13,013 bases of DNA from NCBI GenBank assembly GCA_947458895.1, contig CANHBY010000006.1:1-13013 (forward strand), given 5' to 3'. The notes beneath the pieces are model-generated. The model saw only the letters and a list, made by a program, of their open reading frames with translations. It was not told where the DNA came from and made no database searches. Numbering within the stretch: the first letter of the stretch is position 1; every line of letters starts with the position of its first letter. This DNA comes from Burkholderiales bacterium (GTDB lineage: Bacteria > Pseudomonadota > Gammaproteobacteria > Burkholderiales > Burkholderiaceae_C). Shown one piece after another: positions 6,963-13,013 of this stretch. The translations under genes were made by a program, and so were the position numbers.

Positions 6963-8315
6963 GTGAACACACCTACCCATTCCAACGCCCCCTCCCTGTC
7001 GACTCAGTTGCTGCATACCGCCCAGGCGGTTGATGCCGTGCGGCAGGGTCGATCCTTGACAGAGGCGCTGACGCGCTGCCCTGCTGCACTGCGCCCTGGT
7101 GTGCAGGCCTTGAGTTTTACTGTGCTGCGCCGGCTTGGCAGTGCCCAAGCTGCGCGGGAATACCTGGCCAGCAAGGCACCCGCAGCGGCCGTGGATGCGC
7201 TGCTGCTGAGTGCACTGGCACTGCTGTGGCCAACGGCGGCGGGTGAAACGGCACCCTATGAAGAGCACACGCTGGTCAACCAAGCGGTGGCCGCAGTGAA
7301 AAAAGTTCAGCTCAACAGTGCATCGTTCGTCAATGCCGTGCTCAGACGATTCATTCGTGAGCGCGATGAAATCACCCACCTCCTGCTCAAGGACCCTGCG
7401 GCCAGAAGCAACCACCCCACGTGGTGGATCAAGCGCTTGCAGCAAGACTGGCCGACGCACTGGAAGGGCATTTTGCAGGCCAACAATCAGCAAGCGCCGA
7501 TGTGTTTGCGGGTCAATGCGCGCAGGGGCTCTGCGGTGGAGTATGTGGCGCGGTTGGCTGAGACAGGCATCGCGGCTCGGTCGTTTGAGCATCCTCTGTT
7601 GACCCACGCTGTTCAGCTTGAGAAGGCTGTGCCTGTGACCCAACTGCCTGGTTTTGAGCAAGGTGATGTGTCGGTGCAGGATTTGGCCGCCCAGTGGGCT
7701 GCGCCTTTGCTGGTGCGAGGGGGGTCTCATTCCCACGCACTGGCACCTGGCGCTCGAGTGCTTGATGCCTGTGCTGCACCCGGCGGCAAAACGGCGCACC
7801 TGCTGGAGCTGGCCGAGCTGGATGTGTGGGCGGTGGACAGCGATGCGCAACGGCTCAAGCGGGTGGATGAAACCCTGGAGCGGTTGTCACTGAAGGCACA
7901 TACCCTGGCTTGCGATGCCGCCGCGCCGCAGTCGTGGTGGGATGGTCAAGCCTTTGACGCCATTTTGCTGGATGCTCCCTGCAGTGCTTCAGGCATCGTT
8001 CGCCGCCACCCGGACATCCGATGGCTGCGGCGTCCGGAGGACATTGGGGCGCTGTCTGGCACGCAGTCTCGGCTGTTAAAAAGCCTGTGGCCGCTGCTCA
8101 AGCCGGGCGGCAGGCTGTTGTACGCCACCTGCTCCGTGTTCCAGCAGGAGGGGCAAGGGGTGATGGATGCCTTCGTGCGTCAGCAGGAAGATGCCATCCA
8201 TACCGCAGGGGTGGGTGGGCATTTGCTGCCAGGTTTGGAGGATGCGGCGGATCCCCTGTGTTCGCCGGGGGATGGTTTTTATTACGCCCTGCTGGAAAAA
8301 CGGGCGCTGGGCTGA
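6963..8315 (+). CDS. rsmB: 16S rRNA (cytosine-967-C5)-methyltransferase RsmB
   Basis: RsmB uses S-adenosylmethionine to methylate C967 of 16S rRNA. The 450-residue protein has a NusB-like RNA-binding N-terminal domain (roughly residues 15-150, including NQAVAAVKKVQLNSASFVNAVLRRF) and then a Rossmann methyltransferase domain. The SAM motif VLDACAAPGGK spans residues 266-276. The two family cysteines are Cys340 in DAPCSASG and Cys390 in YATCSV, 50 residues apart as in E. coli (325/375); the second-motif cysteine type is the nucleophile in this family. An in-frame TAG at 6951 limits the start to GTG 6963 or later. The GGAAG just upstream is unusually close to that GTG, so the start is uncertain by a few codons, although the family domain begins by about residue 15. 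It ends 16 bases before the palindromic repeat and converges with the radical SAM gene. Confidence 0.95.
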   Translation: MNTPTHSNAPSLSTQLLHTAQAVDAVRQGRSLTEALTRCPAALRPGVQALSFTVLRRLGSAQAAREYLASKAPAAAVDALLLSALALLWPTAAGETAPYEEHTLVNQAVAAVKKVQLNSASFVNAVLRRFIRERDEITHLLLKDPAARSNHPTWWIKRLQQDWPTHWKGILQANNQQAPMCLRVNARRGSAVEYVARLAETGIAARSFEHPLLTHAVQLEKAVPVTQLPGFEQGDVSVQDLAAQWAAPLLVRGGSHSHALAPGARVLDACAAPGGKTAHLLELAELDVWAVDSDAQRLKRVDETLERLSLKAHTLACDAAAPQSWWDGQAFDAILLDAPCSASGIVRRHPDIRWLRRPEDIGALSGTQSRLLKSLWPLLKPGGRLLYATCSVFQQEGQGVMDAFVRQQEDAIHTAGVGGHLLPGLEDAADPLCSPGDGFYYALLEKRALG

Positions 8316-8331
8316 TCGCTCATGAACCCAA

Positions 8332-8495
8332 TAGTGTCGTGTCAAGGCTCAAATGTCGCTTGCTCGCTTGCCCTCAAACCCGATGGCGTCGTTGCTTCTC
8401 GTCGCCATAGCCCAAGCTATGACTCCTCGTCGCGCCTAGCCAGCGGGCTTGATGGCGGCGCGATCAAACGACATTTGAGCCGTGACACGACACTA
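8332..8495. repeat. 164-bp palindromic element with 27-bp terminal inverted repeats (MITE/BIME-like)
   Basis: The left end (8332-8358, beginning TAGTGTCGTGTCAA) and right end (8469-8495) are reverse complements over 27 bases with one mismatch (A8345 opposite G8482). The inner arms remain similar at about three bases in four. The exact centre, 8413.5, coincides with a perfect small hairpin: CATAGC at 8406-8411, loop CCAA, GCTATG at 8416-8421. The whole unit can therefore fold into one long stem. Both ends carry TA, compatible with but not proving a TA target duplication. The element contains no open frame of its own, lies between convergent rsmB and the radical SAM gene, and overlaps the last codons of the latter. 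It could act as a bidirectional terminator, but there is no U tract. A non-autonomous transposable element or a pair of inverted REP-like units both fit. Confidence 0.9.
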
Positions 8496-10392
8496 GGGCC
8501 CGCTCGATAAACCGGCGGTGAACCTTGGTGCGAGGCACAGGCATCGAGAACCATGAGCACACATCTTCCTCCAGGCCGATGCCGTGCATGTAGTTGTACA
8601 AAGCCTTTTTAAGGGCTTGGCCAAGGGCATCGTGGTCAACGCCGGTGGGGTCGATGAAGCCGATATCGTTCTTGGCGAAAGACACGGGTGGCAAGGGCTG
8701 GAGCGTCACGCCATACTCTTCTGGGTTTTTCCCCACGGGTGAATGAACAGTGCAGGCAAAGCGGTGGAAGAACCCGGATTGGATGCAACCGGCCTCGAAC
8801 AACTGCCGCACATACTCGAGCGCATCGACAGTGTCTTGAACGGTTTGGGTCGGAAAGCCATACATCAGGTAGGCATGCACCAAGATGCCGGCGTCAGAAA
8901 AGGCTCGGGTCACGCGGGCAACCTGTTCAACGGAGACGCCTTTTTTCATTAACTTGAGCAGGCGGTCAGAGGCTACTTCGAGGCCGCCTGAAATGGCGAT
9001 GCAGCCGCTGTCGGCCAACTGCTGGCACAGATCAGGCGTGAAAGACTTTTCAAACCGGATGTTGCCCCACCAAGAGATCGACACCTTGCGCTGCTGAAGC
9101 TCGGCTGACAAGGCTTTGAGGGCCTTGGGCGGCGCCGCTTCATCGACAAAATGAAAGCCGGTGTTGCCGGTTTCCTTCACGATGGCCTCAATGCGGTCGA
9201 CCAACACGGTGGCGGAAGCGCCCTCGTAGCGAGAGATGTAATCCAGGCTCACATCACAGAAGCTGCATTTCTTCCAGTAGCAACCATGCGCCACGGTGAG
9301 CTTGTTCCAGCGGCCATCGGACCACAGCCGGTGCATGGGGTTGAGCATGTCGAGCAGCGACAGGTAGCGCTTCAGTGGCAAGCCATCCCATGTGGGCGTG
9401 CCCACCTCGGCAAAGGCGATGTCGGGCTCAGCCCAGTTGAGGTAGCGCACCTGTCGGGTTTGCGGCTCACGAATGAAGGTGCGCACCAAACGCTGCTGCG
9501 ACCGCTTGCCCTGCAGGTGCTCTAGCAAGGCCAACAGCGGCCGCTCACCGGCATCAAGGGTGACATAGTCAAAGAAGTCGAACACACGGGGCTCACTGAG
9601 TTCGCGCAGCTCGGTGTTCACGAAGCCCCCGCCCAGCCCGGTCACGATGTGCGGCGCATGGGCCTTGATGGCTTGGGCGATGCGGAAGGCGGAATACACC
9701 GCCCCTGGGAACGGCACGGAGAGCAACACCACGGTTGGCTGGTGCTTTTGCACCGCCTCAAGGGTCAATTCAACCAGGGTTTGATCGACGAGATTCAAAG
9801 GCTCAGACAGGGCCTGAGCCAAGGGCTCAAAAGTGGGCTGACTTTGAGCGAGCGACTCGGCGTAGCGCACGAATTCAAAGCGCGGGTCGACCCCCCAACG
9901 CAGCACATCAGCGACATCATTGAGGTAGAGCGTGGCCAGGTGACGCGCGCGGTCTTGCATGCCGAGGGCGCCAAAGGCCCAGGCCAGGGGATCACCACCG
10001 TCTTCGGCCAAATACACATCTAGCGATTGGAAGCGTGGCCCCTCAGGCAGAAACTGCCGCGTGGCAATGCGGTTGGCCAGCGTGGGATCACGGCCTTGGA
10101 GGAAGGCGATCGTGGGATCGATGGTGCGCTCGTACTGTTCGAACCGATCAAGAAACTGCTGCAACACAGGCTGGCGTTGGTCTGCTGGAATTTGCTCAAT
10201 TGCCGTGCGCACACGACCCAGGCCTTGCGCCGAGAAAAGCGTCAGCACAAGGGCCAGGGCCAGGTCTTCTTGCACGGCATCCATGCCGCGTGAGCGCAAA
10301 AACCCAGTGATATAGGCCGTGGAGGGATAAGGCGTGTTGAGCTGGGTCATCGGGGGGATCACCGACAGCACGCGAGGGGATGGCATTGACAT
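8464..10392 (-). CDS. B12-binding-type radical SAM protein of unknown function
   Basis: This 642-residue protein has the layout of B12-binding-domain radical SAM enzymes: an N-terminal segment (RVLSVIPPMTQLNTPYP), a Rossmann-like central region around residues 215-310 (VVLLSVPFPGAV, then GLGGGFVNTE), and a radical SAM domain from about 355. The presumed Fe-S motif is Cys371-YWKK-Cys376-SF-Cys379, that is CX4CX2C instead of the usual CX3CX2C. SGGLEVASDRLLKLMKKG is a typical later radical SAM motif. Substrate and product cannot be inferred, and no maturation partner or biosynthetic neighbours are present. The start may be ATG 10392 or ATG 10386; neither has a strong Shine-Dalgarno. The last ten residues (LVSCHGSNVV) and the stop codon are encoded by the right arm of the palindromic element, so the ancestral C-terminus probably ended or continued differently after HRRFIERA. 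Confidence 0.9.
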   Translation of the reverse strand: MSMPSPRVLSVIPPMTQLNTPYPSTAYITGFLRSRGMDAVQEDLALALVLTLFSAQGLGRVRTAIEQIPADQRQPVLQQFLDRFEQYERTIDPTIAFLQGRDPTLANRIATRQFLPEGPRFQSLDVYLAEDGGDPLAWAFGALGMQDRARHLATLYLNDVADVLRWGVDPRFEFVRYAESLAQSQPTFEPLAQALSEPLNLVDQTLVELTLEAVQKHQPTVVLLSVPFPGAVYSAFRIAQAIKAHAPHIVTGLGGGFVNTELRELSEPRVFDFFDYVTLDAGERPLLALLEHLQGKRSQQRLVRTFIREPQTRQVRYLNWAEPDIAFAEVGTPTWDGLPLKRYLSLLDMLNPMHRLWSDGRWNKLTVAHGCYWKKCSFCDVSLDYISRYEGASATVLVDRIEAIVKETGNTGFHFVDEAAPPKALKALSAELQQRKVSISWWGNIRFEKSFTPDLCQQLADSGCIAISGGLEVASDRLLKLMKKGVSVEQVARVTRAFSDAGILVHAYLMYGFPTQTVQDTVDALEYVRQLFEAGCIQSGFFHRFACTVHSPVGKNPEEYGVTLQPLPPVSFAKNDIGFIDPTGVDHDALGQALKKALYNYMHGIGLEEDVCSWFSMPVPRTKVHRRFIERALVSCHGSNVV

Positions 10393-10438
10393 GGGGCAGA
10401 GTCTGCCACGGCAGGCCGCACTTCTTTAAAATGGGCAA
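10393..10438. promoter_or_regulatory. 46-base divergent gap between the radical SAM gene and uvrD
   Basis: Both genes start outward from this gap, so at least part of each promoter must overlap the neighbouring coding sequence or the leaders must be very short. An A/T-rich TTTAAAAT at about 10425-10432 is the only -10-like sequence and would put uvrD transcription start almost at its ATG. No convincing -35 element or Shine-Dalgarno is seen on either side. Confidence 0.3.
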
Positions 10439-12814
10439 ATGACATCCTTCTCGCCAGACACCACCGCACCCGCGGTTGATTTCACCGCATCCCCCCTGCT
10501 TCGCGACCTCAACGACGAGCAATTGGCCGCCGTGACGCTCCCCGCTTCATCGGCACTGATTTTGGCGGGGGCCGGCTCGGGCAAAACCCGTGTGCTCACC
10601 ACGCGCATTGCCTGGCTGATTCAAACCGGGCAGGTTTCGCCCAACGGTGTGATGGCCGTGACCTTCACCAACAAGGCCGCGAAAGAGATGCTCACCCGGC
10701 TCGAAGGCCTGCTGCCGCTGCCGGTGCGCGGCATGTGGATTGGCACCTTTCACGGCCTGTGCAACCGCTTTTTAAGGGCTCATTGGAAGCTGGCCAACCT
10801 GCCCCAAGGTTTTCAGATCCTGGACAGCTCGGATCAACTCTCGGCCGTCAAACGCATCATCAAATCGATGAACCTTGACGAGCAGCGCTATGTGCCCAAA
10901 CAGGTGACTTGGTTCATTGCAGGCTCAAAAGAAGAGGGCCGCAGGCCGAATGATGTGCCGGTGCGCGATGAGCAAACGCGCGTGATGGTGGAGGTTTACC
11001 AGGCCTATGAGGCCCAATGCCAGCGCGAAGGCGTGGTAGATTTTGCCGAGCTGATGCTGCGCACCTATGAGTTGCTGCGTGATCAGCCAGCGCTGCGAAT
11101 GCACTACCAGGAACGCTTCAGGCATGTGCTGGTCGATGAATTTCAAGACACCAACCGCCTTCAATATGCCTGGCTGAAAATGTTTGCCAACCCAGGCGAT
11201 TCCCAGGGGGCGGCGGTGATGGCGGTTGGTGACGACGACCAAAGCATTTACGCCTTCCGGGGTGCTCAGGTGGGCAACATGACCGACTTCGAGCGCGAAT
11301 TCCGGGTAAAGCATTTGATCAAGCTGGAGCGCAACTACCGCAGCCACGGCAACATTTTGGATGCGGCCAATGAGCTGATCGCCCACAACAGCAAGCGGCT
11401 GGGCAAAAACCTCATCACCGATGCGGGGCGCGGCGAGCCGGTTCGGGTGATGGAAGCCACGAGCGATTTTGCAGAGGCCCAGTGGTTGGTGGACGAAGCA
11501 CAGCAACTGCGCCGTGATGGCATCGCGCTGCACAACATGGCTGTGCTCTACCGCAGCAATGCCCAAAGCCGGGTGATTGAAAGCGCCCTCTTCAATGCTC
11601 ACCTGCCCTACAAGGTGTATGGCGGCCTGCGATTTTTTGAGCGTGCCGAAGTCAAGCATGCGCTGAGATATTTGCGCCTCATCGAAAACCCAAACGACGA
11701 CACCAGCTTTTTGCGCGTGGCGAACTTCCCCGTGCGGGGCATTGGCCCGCGCACGATGGAGCAATTGCAAGAGATCGCGCGCAGCAGTGGGCGAAGCCTG
11801 GCCCAAAGCGTGACGGCGCTGGGCGGCAAGGCCGGCGTCAATGTGAGTGCTTTTTTGGCGCTGATTGATGCCATGCGCGAAACCACACGCGGCCTGACAC
11901 TGCGCGAAATCATCGAGCACATGCTGCAGGCCTCGGGGCTGATGGAGTTTTACCGAACAGACCGTGAAGGCAAAGATCGCATCGAGAACCTGGAAGAACT
12001 GGTCAATGCGGCCGAGGCCTTTGTGACACAGGAAGGCTTCGGCAAAGACGCTGTGGCCTTGCCCATAAACAGCCTCTGGAGCGGCTCCCCGGCCGCCGAT
12101 GAGGCTGCGCCTGGCCTCACCCCAGACGCGGAGACTGGCGAGATCATGTCGCCCCTGTCTGCTTTCCTGACCCATGCCTCGCTGGAAGCGGGTGACAACC
12201 AAGCGCAGGCAGGCCAAGATGCCGTTCAACTCATGACCGTCCACGCGGCCAAAGGGCTAGAGTTTGATGCGGTGTTCATCACCGGCCTGGAAGAAGGCTT
12301 ATTCCCTCACGACAACAGCAACTTCGATCCCGACGGCCTGGAAGAAGAGCGCCGGTTGATGTATGTGGCCATCACCCGTGCACGCAAGCGGCTTTACTTG
12401 AGCTTCAGCCAAACGCGCATGTTGCATGGGCAAACCCGTTACAACCTCAAGAGCCGATTTTTCGAGGAACTGCCCGAGCCTGCGCTGCGTTGGCTGACAC
12501 CACGCAACCAGGGCTTTGGCTCAGGCTTCCGGCGCGACCATGAAAACACCTGGGAGCGCTCAGGCCCGAATTCGACCGCCGGAGCAGGCCACACGGCACC
12601 AGCAGTGCCCAGCTCAGGCTTCGGAGCCTCGCCCAAAACCACAAGCAGCAACGGTTTAAAAACCGGGCAAAACGTGTTCCACGCCAAGTTCGGTGAGGGC
12701 GTGATCATCACGCTGGAGGGCGCTGGGAATGATGCACGCGCGCAGATTAAATTTGGGCGGCACGGTACCAAATGGCTGGCGTTGAGTGTGGCGAAGTTGA
12801 CGCCGGTGGAGTGA
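10439..12814 (+). CDS. uvrD: ATP-dependent 3'-5' DNA helicase UvrD/PcrA
   Basis: This superfamily 1A helicase acts in nucleotide excision and mismatch repair, unwinding DNA with 3'-5' polarity. The 791-residue protein carries the full motif series: Q motif LNDEQLAAV (24-32), Walker A AGAGSGKT (43-50), motif II VDEFQDTN with Asp233/Glu234, motif III GDDDQSIYAFRGA (from 264), motif IV ERNYRSHGNIL, motif V MTVHAAKGLEF (from 599) and motif VI YVAITRARKR (from 642). The C-terminus (746-791, FHAKFGEGV to the end) is the Tudor-like domain of UvrD/PcrA, so the protein is complete despite the transposase fragment that begins right after its stop. It is about 70 residues longer than E. coli UvrD; part of the excess is an acidic/Ala-rich insert near residues 540-580. 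Rep is the main alternative; the C-terminal Tudor-like end favours UvrD. No terminator is visible downstream. Confidence 0.95.
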   Translation: MTSFSPDTTAPAVDFTASPLLRDLNDEQLAAVTLPASSALILAGAGSGKTRVLTTRIAWLIQTGQVSPNGVMAVTFTNKAAKEMLTRLEGLLPLPVRGMWIGTFHGLCNRFLRAHWKLANLPQGFQILDSSDQLSAVKRIIKSMNLDEQRYVPKQVTWFIAGSKEEGRRPNDVPVRDEQTRVMVEVYQAYEAQCQREGVVDFAELMLRTYELLRDQPALRMHYQERFRHVLVDEFQDTNRLQYAWLKMFANPGDSQGAAVMAVGDDDQSIYAFRGAQVGNMTDFEREFRVKHLIKLERNYRSHGNILDAANELIAHNSKRLGKNLITDAGRGEPVRVMEATSDFAEAQWLVDEAQQLRRDGIALHNMAVLYRSNAQSRVIESALFNAHLPYKVYGGLRFFERAEVKHALRYLRLIENPNDDTSFLRVANFPVRGIGPRTMEQLQEIARSSGRSLAQSVTALGGKAGVNVSAFLALIDAMRETTRGLTLREIIEHMLQASGLMEFYRTDREGKDRIENLEELVNAAEAFVTQEGFGKDAVALPINSLWSGSPAADEAAPGLTPDAETGEIMSPLSAFLTHASLEAGDNQAQAGQDAVQLMTVHAAKGLEFDAVFITGLEEGLFPHDNSNFDPDGLEEERRLMYVAITRARKRLYLSFSQTRMLHGQTRYNLKSRFFEELPEPALRWLTPRNQGFGSGFRRDHENTWERSGPNSTAGAGHTAPAVPSSGFGASPKTTSSNGLKTGQNVFHAKFGEGVIITLEGAGNDARAQIKFGRHGTKWLALSVAKLTPVE

Positions 12815-12815
12815 A

Positions 12816-12974
12816 CCTTGGCGCAAATTTGCCACCCGTAACCAAGCCGTGCAGGCCGTGATGAACTGGATCGCTTTTTACAATCACAGCAGACTGCATT
12901 CATCACTGGACTACCTCAGTCCAATGCAATTCGAGCAACGCTGGTTCACGGCACAGCGTAAAAAAGCCGCGTAA
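12816..12974 (+). pseudogene. C-terminal remnant of an IS3-family transposase (OrfB, DDE/rve type)
   Basis: This 52-codon open segment ends in TAA and has no start of its own. Its translation contains WRKFATRNQA, an aromatic segment MNWIAFYNHSRLHSSLDYLSP, and MQFEQRW. These match the end of IS3-family integrase-like transposases (pattern YATR.EA...V..YI..FYN..R.HS.L.YLSP..FE). It begins within two bases of the uvrD stop codon, so everything upstream in the transposase, including two of the three DDE catalytic residues and probably all of them, is missing. It is therefore a dead fragment left by deletion or rearrangement at the uvrD 3' end. Identity as an IS3-family tail is strong; the subgroup is uncertain. 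Confidence 0.88.
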
Positions 12975-13013
12975 ATCCCGGGCTAACGACTACGGGGAAT
13001 AGGGGCAAGGTCA
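12975..13013 (+). mobile_element. Possible right end of the truncated IS3-family element
   Basis: The 39 bases after the transposase stop end in GGGGCAAGGTCA. Read from the other strand this begins TGACCTTGCCCC, which fits the 5'-TG...CA-3' ends of IS3-family elements and their C-rich terminal repeats. The window stops exactly there, so neither the true boundary nor a target duplication can be seen, and the matching left end is not in the window. Confidence 0.4.

Noticed and set aside
6864..7850. 330-codon upstream extension of the thioredoxin frame
   Set aside because: It is the antisense of rsmB. Thioredoxin similarity starts only after the ATG at 6863, so a fusion protein is not supported.
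10925..12244. 439-codon minus-strand open frame opposite uvrD
   Set aside because: It is antisense to the helicase core motifs and shows no recognisable domain; a codon-bias shadow.
1..13013. CRISPR array, tRNA or rRNA genes, prophage or defence island
   Set aside because: No regularly spaced repeats, cloverleaf sequence, rRNA segment or phage/defence gene cluster was seen by reading both strands. The lone HNH gene and the transposase fragment do not amount to an island.

Overview
The window looks like chromosomal DNA of a betaproteobacterium, most likely order Burkholderiales and probably a Comamonadaceae-type genome. This is inferred from gene content, moderately high GC, strong GC bias at third codon positions (long open frames run antisense to almost every gene) and the style of the fatty-acid and HNH proteins. 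No rRNA or other taxonomic marker is present, so the family is an inference.

Region 1 (1-5427, minus strand) is a beta-oxidation operon read right to left: a 596-residue acyl-CoA dehydrogenase, a 798-residue fused 3-hydroxyacyl-CoA dehydrogenase/enoyl-CoA hydratase with the dehydrogenase half first (FadN-like order), and a thiolase that runs off the left edge. Together they supply all four steps of one turn of the beta-oxidation spiral. Each start has a recognisable Shine-Dalgarno sequence. Region 2 (5428-5856) holds no gene I can support; it probably contains the operon promoter on one strand and the leader of an HNH gene on the other.

Region 3 (5857-8315) contains a small HNH endonuclease (+), a small thioredoxin (-) and the 16S rRNA m5C967 methyltransferase rsmB (+). 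Thioredoxin and rsmB diverge from a 99-base gap. Region 4 (8316-10392) holds a 164-bp near-perfect palindromic repeat and a large B12-binding-type radical SAM protein (-) of unknown function, with an unusual CX4CX2C cluster motif. Region 5 (10439-13013) is a complete uvrD-type helicase (+), followed directly by the C-terminal tail of an IS3-family transposase and what may be the right end of that insertion sequence.

Most of the window is housekeeping. The least explained signal is the repeat family. An intact 164-bp palindrome sits between convergent rsmB and the radical SAM gene, and a 44-bp partial copy (43/44 identical) sits between convergent HNH and thioredoxin genes. In both places the repeat supplies the stop codon and last residues of the minus-strand gene. 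This suggests a REP/MITE-like element that inserts at, and rewrites, gene 3' ends.
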